From: Niabella aurantiaca DSM 17617
GTDB lineage: Bacteria > Bacteroidota > Bacteroidia > Chitinophagales > Chitinophagaceae
Assembly (NCBI RefSeq): GCF_000374125.1
Contig: NZ_KB893647.1
Span: 62,001-126,000, forward strand
DNA length: 64,000 nucleotides
Direction of reading: 5' to 3'
The notes below the pieces were generated by a model that was not told where the DNA came from, searched no databases, and was given only the letters and a program-made list of their open reading frames with translations. Below, piece after piece: positions 41,111 to 50,966 of this stretch; within the stretch, counting starts at the first letter, position 1, and each line of letters starts with the position of its first letter. Both the position numbers and the translations under genes were made by a program.

Positions 41111-43057
41111 ATGAAAAAGTTGATACAGGCATTGCCCAGGAAGATATCAGGCTTCCTGTTCCTTGCGATGCTGATGCCATCCCTCTGCTTTGCTTATGTA
41201 AAAAGAGATCTGCTGCAAAAGCAGGCCAATGTTCAGCAGATAAGGACAGCGTTGCTGCCCCGGGAACAGTGGATCCCTTACCCGGCGTATAAAGACCGGG
41301 CCGGGTGGAACCGGATGACGGGCTCTTATAAGCATGCTTTTATAGAGCGGGGGAATGCCGCCCTTACCTATCAATGGAAGGTCGTTAAGGCTACCGACTA
41401 CCTGGAGTATTCGAGGAGCGGCTCGCGGGTGGTAATGGAAAAACCCTTCAATGAGAACATCACAGCCATCGTGAACCTGTTTGTAGCCGAGCTGGCCGAG
41501 GGAAAGGGCCGGTATCTTGATCAGCTGGCCAACGGGGTTTTCGCCTCCTGTGAAATGACCTCCTGGGCCTTGTCGGCCCACCTGAGCCTGCAATCGAGCA
41601 AGATACTTTTTCCGGATCACCGGGAGCAGATCATTGATCTGATGGCCGGGGATATCGGCTCGCTGTTTGCCTGGATCTATTATTATTTTCACAGCGAGCT
41701 GAAAAAGATCAACCCGTTGCTTGAGCTCCGGCTAAAGAAGGAGCTCGAAGACCGCATCCTGGATCCCTATATGAATACAGATCACCTCTGGTGGATGGCC
41801 TTCCGGTATAAACCCGGCGACCTGGTGAATAACTGGAATCCCTGGTGCAATTCCAATGTGCTGCAGACATTTGCCCTGATAGAAGACGATCCCGAAAAAC
41901 TGGCCCGTGCCGTTTACCGTACCATGATGTCCGTAGACCAGTTCATTAACTATACCAATGAGGATGGTGCCTGCGAAGAGGGACCTTCGTACTGGGGGCA
42001 TGCCGCAGGAAAATTGTATGACTATCTGCAATTGCTGTATGATATTACCGGGGGAAAGATCTCCCTGTTCGGAGAGCCGATCATCAAAAATATGGGGGAG
42101 TATATTTCCCGTGCTTATGTGGGCAACGGATGGGTGGTGAATTTTGCCGATGCATCGGCGAAGCTGCATCCGGATGCACCCCTGATCTACCGTTATGGCA
42201 GGGCGGTGAAAAGTATAGAAATGATGCAGCTGGCGGCCTTGCTCCGGCAGGACCGGAAAGAAAACCAGGCACCCTCTGAAGGAAGGGATGCGTACCGGTT
42301 GTTCCAGACGCTGCGTTTCGACGGCGATCTGGCAAAAAACACCCCGGCACACAACGCCCCGGCATTTACCTGGTACCCGCAAACAGAAGTTTGTTATATG
42401 CGGGATGGCGGGATGTTCTTTGCCGCAAAGGGCGGGCATAACAATGAAAGCCACAACCATAATGACGTAGGTACGTTCAGCCTTTATTTTGAGAATACCC
42501 CGGTGCTGATCGATGCAGGAGTGGGTACTTATACCCGGAAAACATTTGGTCCCGATCGTTATTCCATCTGGACCATGCAAAGCGCTTATCACAATGTTCC
42601 GGAGATCAACGGCGTTCAGCAGGCCTTTGGCGCAAAGTATAAAGCCCGGGATGCACGGTTTGATCCAGCAGCAAAAACATTTTCGCTGGACATCAGTAAG
42701 GCATACCCCGCAGCAGCCGGTGTCAAAATATGGGAGCGCTCATACCGGTTGAAAAAAGACGCATTGGAGATCCGGGACCATTTCCAGACAGAACACGCGC
42801 AAACCAGGAACCGTATTTATTTCCTGTGCTACGGAGCCGTAACAGAAACGGCACCCGGAAAAATAACCATCAGCCAGGGCAACAGCCGCTCGCAATTGCT
42901 GTACGATAGTGATTTGCTCACCGCTGCGATCGATACGGTAAAGCTGGATGACGCGCGATTGTCAAATGTATGGGGTTCCGAAATCTACCGGGTCGCATTG
43001 ACTGAAAAGAGGCTAAGAAGCTCCGGCCGGTATGTTTATACGATCAGAAAACGGTGA
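41111..43057 (+). CDS. Heparinase II/III-like polysaccharide lyase
   Basis: 648 residues with a signal peptide (FLFLAMLMPSLCFA). The N-terminal half is an alpha-toroid (WNPWCNSNVLQTFALI, NYTNEDGACEEGPSYWGHAA), and the C-terminal half is the beta-sandwich of heparinase II/III, with GGMFFAAKGGHNNESHNHND and VLIDAGVGTYTRKTF. The HNNESHNHND segment supplies probable metal-binding histidines. It could act on uronic-acid glycans such as alginate, heparin or plant pectins. Encoded alone, apart from the SusCD locus. Confidence 0.92.
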   Translation: MKKLIQALPRKISGFLFLAMLMPSLCFAYVKRDLLQKQANVQQIRTALLPREQWIPYPAYKDRAGWNRMTGSYKHAFIERGNAALTYQWKVVKATDYLEYSRSGSRVVMEKPFNENITAIVNLFVAELAEGKGRYLDQLANGVFASCEMTSWALSAHLSLQSSKILFPDHREQIIDLMAGDIGSLFAWIYYYFHSELKKINPLLELRLKKELEDRILDPYMNTDHLWWMAFRYKPGDLVNNWNPWCNSNVLQTFALIEDDPEKLARAVYRTMMSVDQFINYTNEDGACEEGPSYWGHAAGKLYDYLQLLYDITGGKISLFGEPIIKNMGEYISRAYVGNGWVVNFADASAKLHPDAPLIYRYGRAVKSIEMMQLAALLRQDRKENQAPSEGRDAYRLFQTLRFDGDLAKNTPAHNAPAFTWYPQTEVCYMRDGGMFFAAKGGHNNESHNHNDVGTFSLYFENTPVLIDAGVGTYTRKTFGPDRYSIWTMQSAYHNVPEINGVQQAFGAKYKARDARFDPAAKTFSLDISKAYPAAAGVKIWERSYRLKKDALEIRDHFQTEHAQTRNRIYFLCYGAVTETAPGKITISQGNSRSQLLYDSDLLTAAIDTVKLDDARLSNVWGSEIYRVALTEKRLRSSGRYVYTIRKR

Positions 43058-43086
43058 CCCCAAAAAGGGTACGGAACTTTTACTGA

Positions 43087-43425
43087 TCAGAAGCCGTTTT
43101 CTTCAAAATAAAGCAATACGTGATCTTTTAAGAAGTTTTCCTGCTCAATCGGGTTCATGACCGGCATTTGCTTTAGCTGCTTAAAATGAGGCCAGCCGTC
43201 CTTATCCTTTCCTTCAAAGGAATAATAGCCGCTGGGGGTCAGCAGGCTGCAAACCGCAACGTGCATCAGCTCCTGTTTCTGTTCTTTTGAAAACTTTGGT
43301 TTGATCTGTCCAAATTCCTGGATGCCAATTAAGAACAACAGGGTTTCCATATCGGGTTTTTTCCCGAACCGTTCCACCAGCTTTGCTTCCAGGTTCCACC
43401 AACGCGCCTGCAGGTCGTCACTCAT
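43087..43425 (-). CDS. Conserved hypothetical protein
   Basis: 112 residues from the ATG at 43425 (a start at 43431 is also possible). A -7 box (CAAAAATA on plus, 43436-43443) ends 10 nt before it and rules out the longer open frame that extends to 43563. The sequence is hydrophilic with MSDDLQARWWNLEAKLVERF and METLLFLIGIQEFGQIKPKF; I know similar unnamed Bacteroidota proteins but no function. Divergent from the TPR gene. Confidence 0.75.
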   Translation of the reverse strand: MSDDLQARWWNLEAKLVERFGKKPDMETLLFLIGIQEFGQIKPKFSKEQKQELMHVAVCSLLTPSGYYSFEGKDKDGWPHFKQLKQMPVMNPIEQENFLKDHVLLYFEENGF

Positions 43426-43435
43426 TATCATGCTG

Positions 43436-43443
43436 CAAAAATA
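43436..43443 (-). promoter_or_regulatory. -7 box of the conserved hypothetical gene
   Basis: CAAAAATA on plus, TATTTTTG on minus, matching TAnnTTTG, 10 nt upstream of the ATG at 43425. Confidence 0.45.
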
Positions 43444-43494
43444 CGGCGTTATTAAATACCTGTGCACGGCCTTTTTGCGGTGGAGCGCAAACCT

Positions 43495-43502
43495 TATCTT
43501 TG
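43495..43502 (+). promoter_or_regulatory. -7 box of the TPR membrane protein gene
   Basis: TATCTTTG matches TAnnTTTG and lies 67 nt before the ATG at 43570. Confidence 0.5.
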
Positions 43503-43569
43503 CAGCCCCAATGGGGAGCTGTACCGGAACGGGCAGCACCTCCCGGCGGAGAAACAAAATCAAATCAGC

Positions 43570-44220
43570 ATGAAAGCGTATAATTTTTTGATAAAGTACC
43601 GGTTACCGATCAGTATCCTCTTAATTCTTGCAGGCGTATATGTAAATTATGCCGGCAGCTTCTGGCCTGCCTTTCCGCTGTACCTGGTTGGTGTCGTTTT
43701 ATTGTTCAGCCATTTTTTCTTTGGCCCGCTCCGTCTGATCCAGGACTACATGGAGAACGGCGACCTGGACGGTGCTGAAAAAGTATTGAACTCGATCCGG
43801 TTCCCCAACCTGCTTTATAAGCCCATCCGCTCCGTTTATTACACGCTGAAAGGGAATATTGCGATGAGCAAACAGGACTTTGACAGTGCCGAAACCATGA
43901 TGAAGAAAGGCCTGGATCTGGGAATGCCTATGAAAGAAGCCGAAGGGGCCAGCCTGTTGCAAATGGGCATGCTGGCCATGCAGAAAGGCAATACCAGGCA
44001 GGGCGAAAGCTATATCCGCCAGGCCCTTCGCAAAGGATTGCCCGATAAGGAAAACGAGGCGGCGGCTTATCTTCAGATGTGCAGCATCATGATGAATAAA
44101 AGAGAGTTCCGGGCGGCAAAAGACTTTTTCCGGAAAGCAAAGGCCTGCAAACCCACCACACCGCAGATCGTAAGCCAGATCAAAGAGATCGAAAAATACA
44201 TCTCCCGGATGCCGGGATAG
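43570..44220 (+). CDS. Membrane-anchored TPR protein
   Basis: 216 residues from the ATG at 43570. Two membrane helices (LPISILLILAGVYVNYAG, FPLYLVGVVLLFSHFFFG) come first, then a cytoplasmic tail with TPR-like helices, e.g. LDGAEKVLNSIRFPN, KQDFDSAETMMKKGLDLG and REFRAAKDFFRKAKACKP. TPR proteins act as scaffolds; the partner is unknown. The octad-repeat tract begins 6 nt after its stop. Confidence 0.85.
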   Translation: MKAYNFLIKYRLPISILLILAGVYVNYAGSFWPAFPLYLVGVVLLFSHFFFGPLRLIQDYMENGDLDGAEKVLNSIRFPNLLYKPIRSVYYTLKGNIAMSKQDFDSAETMMKKGLDLGMPMKEAEGASLLQMGMLAMQKGNTRQGESYIRQALRKGLPDKENEAAAYLQMCSIMMNKREFRAAKDFFRKAKACKPTTPQIVSQIKEIEKYISRMPG

Positions 44221-44226
44221 TTAATA

Positions 44227-44274
44227 ATTTGAAGATTTGGGAATTTGAGAATGTGGAAATTTGAGAATGAAGAT
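44227..44274. repeat. Octad-periodic intergenic tract, site 2
   Basis: Six 8-nt words in register: ATTTGAAG, ATTTGGGA, ATTTGAGA, ATGTGGAA, ATTTGAGA, ATGAAGAT. All begin AT and four begin ATTTG. Confidence 0.7.
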
Positions 44275-44382
44275 CTTTTCCGTTGACAGGGAATAGCTGA
44301 TCCATGGAAAATGCCGGGGACCGGTATCTGGTATCAGCCGGACCTGACCGGGAACCTCAAACTTCAGACATGGAACAAGAAA

Positions 44383-45813
44383 CTATTTCGGCGGCGGCTT
44401 CAGGTTGATCTCGGGTTCCAGCAGCCAGTTTGCCTTAAAATTAAGCTTCCGGTCGAGCGGTACGATGATCTCCGGCTGAATATGTTTATCAAACGAACCG
44501 GGATCCCATTTTCCATTCCGGTTCTTGTCAAACAGCACCTGCAAATCATAATCCCCGGGTGTATAAAGATCAATTTCCAGGATATTGCCATTCAGCGTGT
44601 ACAGTGGAAATGCGTTTTTCAGTGTGCTGCCCTGGGAAACGAGCAATACCGGGTGAACGGATGTGTCAAGGTTATTGAACGTGATCCGCGCCTGCCCGTA
44701 ATCTTTACGCGATCTGGTAATGAACTTCAGCGTGTCGGGCTTCAGTAACCCGCGGTCCAGGCTGTCTGAAGCGAAATCCTTTGACAGGATCAGGTTATAA
44801 GGAGTGCCTTCCTTCCACTGGATATTCATCGTAAGGATTCTCCGGGTGCTGTCAAGCGTAAATTTATACCCTGTAACGGGGGTATAAGTGCTGTCAGTGG
44901 TCAGTACCATTTTTTCAGGAGCAAAATCCTTTAAAGCGGAAGGAAAAACAAACTGCAGCGGTGCCAGCAGGTCCTGTTGCTGTGCCTGCAGATTGGTCTG
45001 AAACTTCAGGCGCTTCTCTTTTTTATCCGGCTCTGTCTCAGTGCCGGCGCCGGCCTGCTTCTCGGCTTCTTCCTCGGCATATGCATATAGCCGGACGGGC
45101 GGCGGCGGAACGGTGCCTACAACAATAGCGGAATCTGCAAATGCAAAGACCTGCTGCTTACTGGTGTACATATACATGCCACCCTCGCTTTTTAATGCAT
45201 AAAGCCGGTAGGTACCGGGCCTCAGGTAACGAAACAAAAAGTTGCCGGAACTATCCAGTTTGGCAATATAATCCGGGTTCTGCTTAAAAACGGCACTGTC
45301 TTCCAGGTTGGAGTGCAACATTACGGTTAATGTAGAGTCCGGCTTTACGGTCTGGGCCATTTTTACATTGCCGCTTAGCTGAAGCGAATCAAAATAGTCC
45401 CCGGTGCTTACCACGTAAAGCATATCCTTGGCTTTATTGCCCTCGGTGATGTCTTTGATCACGTTGGTAAAATTGAGCACGTAGGTGGTGTTTTCTTTAA
45501 GACTGTCCTTTAACCGTACCGTAACCGTTTTTAATTTGCGGTCCACCTGCGGTATATTTTTTGGAAGCGGGGATACGACCAGGTTTTGATACACATCGTT
45601 CAGATCCACGTACTCATTAAAATAAAAGGTGATCTTTTGCCGGTCAAAGTGTTTGGTTTCATTCGGGGGATCTGCCCGCACGATCTGGGGCGGCAGGGAA
45701 TCCCTGGGACCACCACTGGGGGCAATAACATTGGCACACCCGCCACCGGAATAAATAAGCAGGATGACGGCTGCAGCAGCAAAAAACAAACCAGCGAGAC
45801 TCTTTACTTGCAT
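44383..45813 (-). CDS. Ig-like (Big_5) domain surface lipoprotein
   Basis: 476 residues from the ATG at 45813. A lipobox (IYSGGGC) follows the signal peptide, then the Bacteroidota-typical opening APSGGPRDSLPPQIVRADPP with a Big_5 domain (KITFYFNEYVDLNDVYQNLV, LNFTNVIKDITEGN), a CNA/SpaA-like section (RYLRPGTYRLYALKSEGG) and a C-terminal domain. Such proteins are widespread and of unknown function. A -7 box lies 8 nt upstream. It ends convergent to the octad tract. Confidence 0.88.
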   Translation of the reverse strand: MQVKSLAGLFFAAAAVILLIYSGGGCANVIAPSGGPRDSLPPQIVRADPPNETKHFDRQKITFYFNEYVDLNDVYQNLVVSPLPKNIPQVDRKLKTVTVRLKDSLKENTTYVLNFTNVIKDITEGNKAKDMLYVVSTGDYFDSLQLSGNVKMAQTVKPDSTLTVMLHSNLEDSAVFKQNPDYIAKLDSSGNFLFRYLRPGTYRLYALKSEGGMYMYTSKQQVFAFADSAIVVGTVPPPPVRLYAYAEEEAEKQAGAGTETEPDKKEKRLKFQTNLQAQQQDLLAPLQFVFPSALKDFAPEKMVLTTDSTYTPVTGYKFTLDSTRRILTMNIQWKEGTPYNLILSKDFASDSLDRGLLKPDTLKFITRSRKDYGQARITFNNLDTSVHPVLLVSQGSTLKNAFPLYTLNGNILEIDLYTPGDYDLQVLFDKNRNGKWDPGSFDKHIQPEIIVPLDRKLNFKANWLLEPEINLKPPPK

Positions 45814-45821
45814 ATGAATTG

Positions 45822-45829
45822 CAAACATA
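45822..45829 (-). promoter_or_regulatory. -7 box of the Ig-like lipoprotein gene
   Basis: CAAACATA on plus, TATGTTTG on minus, matching TAnnTTTG, 8 nt before the ATG at 45813. Confidence 0.5.
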
Positions 45830-46084
45830 ATTGCTTTTGCGGAAAATGAAACTTTCCCTGGTGCTTTGTGATTGTTAATATCTGTAAATTTTTATCCCGC
45901 TAACCAACTCTTGCTAACGGTTGTTCGTGTTTCTGCTCCCGGGGTCCGGTGAACAGCGGCGGTATCCCGGCCCTTATTGCCCTTCCGTTTGCCACGGAGC
46001 GGCCGGCATCAAAAAACAGATGCCTTATCTACAGCCGCAAAGTGATCGCATGCTGTAAAACTTTTGATACAGCCGCTCTTTTTT

Positions 46085-46092
46085 TATCTTTG
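46085..46092 (+). promoter_or_regulatory. -7 box of recR
   Basis: TATCTTTG matches TAnnTTTG but ends only 4 nt before the recR ATG, so the mRNA would be leaderless. Confidence 0.5.
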
Positions 46093-46096
46093 CAGG

Positions 46097-46714
46097 ATGC
46101 AGTTTTCTTCCGGTTTATTGGAATCAGCGGTAAATGAGTTTGCAAAGCTCCCGGGCATTGGCAAAAAAACGGCACTGCGGCTGGTATTGCATTTGTTACG
46201 CCAGGAGCCGGGGGTGGTCAGCCGGTTCAGTGAAACCATCGACCGCATGCGAAAAGAGATCTGTTTTTGCAAACGGTGCTTCAACGTGGCTGATGGCGAT
46301 TTTTGTGCCGTTTGCTCCAACTCACACCGGCAGCAGCATACCATTTGTGTTGTAGAAACGATCCGGGATGTGATTGCGATTGAAACCACCCAGCAGTATA
46401 ATGGTACCTATCATGTATTGGGCGGGGTTATTTCCCCGTTGGATGGGGTGGGCCCCGATCAGCTGAACATCGGCTCCCTGCTGCACCGGGTGGAGCACGA
46501 AAGGACCGAAGAGCTCATTTTTGCGCTCAACCCTACCATCCAGGGCGATACCACGATTTACTATATCCAAAAGAAGCTGCAGGGCAAACCGGTACGGATC
46601 ACCACCATTGCGCGGGGAATTGCATTTGGCGGCGAGCTGGAGTACGCGGATGAATTAACGCTTGGCCGCAGCTTACAGAACCGGTTACCGGTAGAAAAAT
46701 ACATGAGCCGGTAG
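46097..46714 (+). CDS. recR: Recombination protein RecR
   Basis: 205 residues, the usual length. The start is the ATG at 46097, which gives MQFSSGLLESAVNEFAKLPG as in other RecR proteins. Motifs: helix-hairpin-helix LPGIGKKTALRLVLHLL, the zinc finger CFCKRCFNVADGDFCAVC, and the Toprim domain ICVVETIRDVIAIE with YHVLGGVISPLDGVGP. RecR works with RecF/RecO to load RecA at gaps. Confidence 0.97.
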   Translation: MQFSSGLLESAVNEFAKLPGIGKKTALRLVLHLLRQEPGVVSRFSETIDRMRKEICFCKRCFNVADGDFCAVCSNSHRQQHTICVVETIRDVIAIETTQQYNGTYHVLGGVISPLDGVGPDQLNIGSLLHRVEHERTEELIFALNPTIQGDTTIYYIQKKLQGKPVRITTIARGIAFGGELEYADELTLGRSLQNRLPVEKYMSR

Positions 46715-46722
46715 CCGGGAGG

Positions 46723-46750
46723 GTTTGAAGTTTCAGGTTTAAGGTTCGCT
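46723..46750. repeat. Heptad-periodic intergenic tract, site 3a
   Basis: Four words: GTTTGAA, GTTTCAG, GTTTAAG, GTTCGCT, all beginning GTT and three GTTT. Confidence 0.6.
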
Positions 46751-46795
46751 CCGGAACCGGGGATGACAGCTGAAGACCTAAAGTCCCGCTCAGTA

Positions 46796-46823
46796 TCTCA
46801 ATTCTCGATTCTCAGATCTCATA
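46796..46823. repeat. Heptad-periodic intergenic tract, site 3b
   Basis: Four words: TCTCAAT, TCTCGAT, TCTCAGA, TCTCATA, a strict (TCTCNNN)4. Just upstream of the metH promoter. Confidence 0.7.
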
Positions 46824-46836
46824 TCCCGAAAATACC

Positions 46837-46844
46837 TACCTTTG
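46837..46844 (+). promoter_or_regulatory. -7 box of the metH operon
   Basis: TACCTTTG, a full match to TAnnTTTG, 144 nt before the first metH gene. The long leader shows no cobalamin- or SAM-riboswitch pattern that I could identify. Confidence 0.55.
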
Positions 46845-46988
46845 CACCCGCAGGCGGATTTGTTTATTGTTCAGCCTGTTTAAAAATCTGAACTAATAAA
46901 CGTTAGAATTCCCACCAAAGATTTCCCACGTTTATTTTTAGTTACAGATCCCGGTAATTTTTAATTACACGCGTTAAAATTTTGTACC

Positions 46989-48029
46989 ATGAGCAAAATA
47001 AAGAAACTGTTACAACAGCGGATACTGGTATTGGACGGCGCTATGGGCACCATGATCCAGCGACACAAATTAACGGAAGCGGATTATCGCGGGGAACGGT
47101 TTAAAGACTGGCATACCGATGTAAAGGGCAATAACGACCTGCTGAGCATTACACGCCCGGACATCATCAAAGGGATCCATAAAGAATACCTGGCTGCCGG
47201 ATCGGATATCATCGAAACCAATACCTTCAGCTCTACTTCCATCGCGCAGGCCGATTATGACATGCAATCCCTGGCCTATGAGCTGAACGTGGCGTCGGTA
47301 AAATGCGCCCGCGAGGCTATTGAAGCCTTCGTTGCGGAAAACCCCGGAACGGGTCCAAAATTCATTGCCGGCGCCATCGGCCCGCTGAATAAAACGCTTT
47401 CCCTGTCCCCGGATGTCAATAATCCCGGTTACCGTGCGGTAACCTTCGATGACGTGGTAAATGCCTATATTGAGCAGATCCGCGGACTGGTAGATGGTGG
47501 GGTGGATGTGTTACTGATCGAGACCATTTTTGATACGCTCAATGCCAAGGCCGCCATCTTTGCTGCAAAGCAATTCTTCCGCGATTACCCCGAAAAGGGA
47601 GAACGGTTCGGGAACGGGAGCGACGGTGCACCCGTTATGATCAGCGGTACCATCACCGACGCCTCGGGCAGGACCCTGAGCGGGCAAACCCTGGAAGCCT
47701 TTTACATTTCGGTAGCGCATGCCAGCCCGCTGAGTGTTGGACTGAACTGTGCCCTGGGCGCAAAGGAGATGCGGCCTCATGTGAGTGAACTGGCGCATTT
47801 AGCCGGTTGCTATGTGTCTGCCTACCCCAATGCCGGCCTGCCCAACGCAATGGGTGAGTATGATGAGCTGCCCGAACAAACAGCGGGGTTCCTTGAAGAT
47901 TGGGCAAAGGAGGGCTATGTAAACATTGTAGGCGGATGCTGCGGTACCACACCGGAGCATATAGCGGCAATAGCCAAAGCGGTGAACGGAGTGACTCCAA
48001 GAGCGCTGCCGGTAGTGGAATACAGCTAA
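46989..48029 (+). CDS. metH: Methionine synthase, homocysteine-binding module (separate N-terminal part of MetH)
   Basis: 346 residues covering the homocysteine S-methyltransferase barrel of cobalamin-dependent MetH. It begins [20 protein letters not shown] and has [31 protein letters not shown], the first zinc Cys in [15 protein letters not shown], and the Cys pair in [14 protein letters not shown]. The remainder of MetH is encoded by the next gene, 78 nt downstream. In E. coli both are one 1227-residue chain; here the split is at the linker between the homocysteine and folate modules. Confidence 0.95.
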   Translation: MSKIKKLLQQRILVLDGAMGTMIQRHKLTEADYRGERFKDWHTDVKGNNDLLSITRPDIIKGIHKEYLAAGSDIIETNTFSSTSIAQADYDMQSLAYELNVASVKCAREAIEAFVAENPGTGPKFIAGAIGPLNKTLSLSPDVNNPGYRAVTFDDVVNAYIEQIRGLVDGGVDVLLIETIFDTLNAKAAIFAAKQFFRDYPEKGERFGNGSDGAPVMISGTITDASGRTLSGQTLEAFYISVAHASPLSVGLNCALGAKEMRPHVSELAHLAGCYVSAYPNAGLPNAMGEYDELPEQTAGFLEDWAKEGYVNIVGGCCGTTPEHIAAIAKAVNGVTPRALPVVEYS

Positions 48030-48076
48030 AGGCTCGTGCAGAACGGACAAATGATATTATAAAATCTTAGCACCAC

Positions 48077-48097
48077 TTTGAGCCTTGAGCCTTTGTG
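48077..48097. repeat. Short heptad tract between the two metH genes
   Basis: TTTGAGC, CTTGAGC, CTTTGTG in register, flanked by CCAC and GTGG that could pair. Only three words, so weak. Confidence 0.4.
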
Positions 48098-48107
48098 GTC
48101 CAAATGA

Positions 48108-50858
48108 ATGTTCATGTCAGAAATTACAAAGATCCATGCTTATTTAAGTCTTTCAGGACTGGAACCGTTGGTGGTACGGCCGGAATCTAACTTTATAAAT
48201 GTTGGAGAGCGCACCAATGTTACCGGCTCCAAGAAGTTTGCACGCCTGATACGGGACAATAAATATGAGGAAGCGCTGAGTGTGGCGCGGCAACAGGTAG
48301 AGAACGGGGCACAGGTCATCGACATCAATATGGATGATGCCCTGCTGGACGGTGTGCAGGCAATGACCACTTTTATCAACCTGGTGCAAAGCGAACCGGA
48401 TATTGCAAAAGTGCCGGTAATGATCGATTCTTCGAAATTTGAGATCATCCGGGCCGGGCTTAAATGTGTGCAGGGGAAGTGTATCGTGAACTCGATTTCC
48501 ATGAAGGAAGGAGAAGAGAAGTTTATAGAACAGGCGGTCATTTGTAAGAGTTTTGGTGCTGCTGTGGTGGTAATGGCCTTTGATGAGCAGGGACAGGCCG
48601 ATACCCAAGAGCGGAAGGTAGAGATCTGTCACCGCGCCTATAAGATCCTTACGGAAAAAGTGGGGATCCTTCCCCAGGACATTATCTTCGATCCCAATAT
48701 TTTTGCGATCGCTACGGGGCTGGAGGAGCACAATAACTATGGTGTGGATTTTATTGAGGCGGTAAAAGAGATCAAGCAGCGGATGCCGGCCGTAAGCATC
48801 AGCGGTGGCGTAAGCAACCTTTCCTTCTCCTTCAGGGGAAATGAGCCGGTACGCGAAGCCATGCACGCGGTATTCCTGTACTATGCCATAAAGGCGGGGA
48901 TGAATATGGGCATTGTGAATGCCGGACAGCTGGCGGTGTACGACGAGATCGAGCCACAATTGCGCCAGTTGTGTGAAGATGTGATCCTCAACCGGAACAA
49001 TGAAAATAATGAAGCTACCGAAAAGCTGCTGGCTTTTGCAGAAACCGTAAAAGCATCCGGAAAAACAGAGAAAAAAGACCTGGCCTGGCGGAGCACTTCA
49101 GTGGAAGAACGGCTGAAACACGCACTGGTAAATGGTATCACGGATTATATCGATGGCGATACAGAGGAAGCGCGTTTAAAATACCCACGCCCGCTGGAGG
49201 TGATCGAAGGTCCGCTGATGGCCGGCATGGATGTGGTGGGAGACCTGTTTGGGGCGGGCAAAATGTTCCTGCCCCAGGTGGTAAAAAGTGCCCGGGTGAT
49301 GAAGAAAAGCGTGGCCTGGCTGACGCCGTTCATTGAAGAAGAAAAGCTGGCGAACCCGGACATTGACGAGGAGGCAGCCCCCACCATTTTGCTGGCCACC
49401 GTAAAAGGAGACGTGCATGATATCGGCAAGAATATCGTAGGGGTGGTGCTGGCCTGCAACGGGTATAAGATCATTGATCTGGGCGTAATGGTGCCCACGG
49501 ATAAAATACTGGACACCGCGGAGAAAGAAAAGGCAGATATCATTGGCCTCAGCGGCCTGATAACGCCTTCCCTCGATGAAATGGTGAACGTGGCGCATGA
49601 AATGCAGCGCCGGAATATGCCACAGCCGCTGCTGATCGGCGGTGCTACTACATCGCGCATGCATACCGCTGTAAAGATCGCACCACAGTTTGATAAAGGG
49701 GTCGTGCATGTGCTGGACGCCTCCCGCAGTGTGACCGTGGCGGGCTCCCTGTTAAACCCGGAGCAGAAGCCGCAGTTCCTGGAAAACATTAAGGCGGAAT
49801 ATACCAAGCTGGCAGCGGATTTTGCCAGCAAGAAAAAGGTGAAGGAGTTCCTGTCATTTGAAAACGCGCAGCAAAATAAGGCCGCCATTGACTGGACGGG
49901 GTTTGAACCGGTGCAGCCTTCTTTTACAGGTGTGCGCACATTTGAGAACTATGATCTGTCCGAAATCCGTAAGTATATCGATTGGCAGCCGTTCTTTATC
50001 TCCTGGGAGCTGCACGGTAAATTCCCGCAGATCCTGGAAGATCCTGTAATTGGAAAGGAGGCCACAAAACTGTATCATGATGCCAATAAAATGCTGGACC
50101 AGATCATTGCAGAAAAGTGGCTGACCGCACAGGGAACCGCCGGGTTCTGGCCGGTGCATAAGACCGCCGGTGATACGGTGCTGGTGCATAAGAGTGAAAC
50201 GGAAACCATACCCCTGCAGTTCCTGCGGCAGCAGATAAAAAAAGCCGCCGGCCAGCCCAATCTGAGCCTGGCGGATTTTATATGCCCATCCCCGCGCAGC
50301 AGCGAAATAGCGGCAGATAACAATCTAAGTACCCCCTCCGGGGGACAGGGGGGCGATTTTATGGGTGCTTTTTCCGTAACCATTCATGGCATTGAGCCAC
50401 ACCTGGAACGGTTCATCGCCCAGAATGACGACTACAATAAGATCAACCTGCAGGCGCTGTCGGACCGGTTTGCGGAAGCCTTTGCAGAGTTGCTGCATGA
50501 AAAGGTGCGGAAGGAATTGTGGGGGTACGTAAAAGAGGAAACCCTTTCCAACGAAGAACTGATCCAGGAAAAATACCAGGGTATTCGCCCGGCGCCCGGT
50601 TACCCGGCCTGCCCGGATCATACTGAAAAGTATAAGTTGTTCCAGCTGCTGGGCGGGGAAGCGCAAACAGGCATTCACCTGACGGAAGCGCTGGCGATGT
50701 ATCCGGCTTCTTCCGTTTGCGGCTGGTATTTCAGCCACCCGGAAAGTAAATATTTCGGCGTGGGCAAAATTCAGGAAGACCAATTCCTGGATTATGTACA
50801 GCGGAAAGAAATGCCGGAGGATGACCTGCGGCGCTGGTTACGGCCGGTACTGGAATAA
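48108..50858 (+). CDS. metH: Methionine synthase, folate, cobalamin and activation modules (C-terminal part of MetH)
   Basis: 916 residues; the start could also be the ATG at 48114. The order is: pterin-binding domain ([20 protein letters not shown]), cap, cobalamin domain with the [11 protein letters not shown] motif (DxHxxG) and [12 protein letters not shown], then the SAM-binding activation domain ([40 protein letters not shown]). A segment of about 17 residues around 735-751 is extra compared with E. coli MetH as I recall it; in DNA it contains a palindrome of intergenic type (see the repeat at 50325-50360). It makes methionine with the preceding module. Confidence 0.96.
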   Translation: MFMSEITKIHAYLSLSGLEPLVVRPESNFINVGERTNVTGSKKFARLIRDNKYEEALSVARQQVENGAQVIDINMDDALLDGVQAMTTFINLVQSEPDIAKVPVMIDSSKFEIIRAGLKCVQGKCIVNSISMKEGEEKFIEQAVICKSFGAAVVVMAFDEQGQADTQERKVEICHRAYKILTEKVGILPQDIIFDPNIFAIATGLEEHNNYGVDFIEAVKEIKQRMPAVSISGGVSNLSFSFRGNEPVREAMHAVFLYYAIKAGMNMGIVNAGQLAVYDEIEPQLRQLCEDVILNRNNENNEATEKLLAFAETVKASGKTEKKDLAWRSTSVEERLKHALVNGITDYIDGDTEEARLKYPRPLEVIEGPLMAGMDVVGDLFGAGKMFLPQVVKSARVMKKSVAWLTPFIEEEKLANPDIDEEAAPTILLATVKGDVHDIGKNIVGVVLACNGYKIIDLGVMVPTDKILDTAEKEKADIIGLSGLITPSLDEMVNVAHEMQRRNMPQPLLIGGATTSRMHTAVKIAPQFDKGVVHVLDASRSVTVAGSLLNPEQKPQFLENIKAEYTKLAADFASKKKVKEFLSFENAQQNKAAIDWTGFEPVQPSFTGVRTFENYDLSEIRKYIDWQPFFISWELHGKFPQILEDPVIGKEATKLYHDANKMLDQIIAEKWLTAQGTAGFWPVHKTAGDTVLVHKSETETIPLQFLRQQIKKAAGQPNLSLADFICPSPRSSEIAADNNLSTPSGGQGGDFMGAFSVTIHGIEPHLERFIAQNDDYNKINLQALSDRFAEAFAELLHEKVRKELWGYVKEETLSNEELIQEKYQGIRPAPGYPACPDHTEKYKLFQLLGGEAQTGIHLTEALAMYPASSVCGWYFSHPESKYFGVGKIQEDQFLDYVQRKEMPEDDLRRWLRPVLE
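50325..50360. repeat. GC-rich palindromic repeat inside metH
   Basis: CCCCCTCCGGGGG (50332-50344), a near-palindrome, is followed by ACAGGGGGG. This type of word is typical of intergenic DNA in Bacteroidota as I recall, but here it is translated in frame as Thr-Pro-Ser-Gly-Gly-Gln-Gly-Gly. Confidence 0.6.
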
Positions 50859-50966
50859 CGGCGCACCACTTCCCGGGCATGGATTCCGGAATTTTATATG
50901 GGCATCAGCCTGCCCCGGCTGTGGGATCGGTACAGATCATTTTAACTATAAAACAGGCTCTTGAGA

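Noticed and set aside
46715-46988. Cobalamin or SAM riboswitch upstream of metH
   Set aside because: I searched by eye for a B12-box or SAM-aptamer core and found neither; the region is instead made of heptad tracts and a promoter box.
49145-49939. Long open frames opposite metH
   Set aside because: They are antisense to strongly conserved cobalamin-domain sequence and have shadow-type composition.
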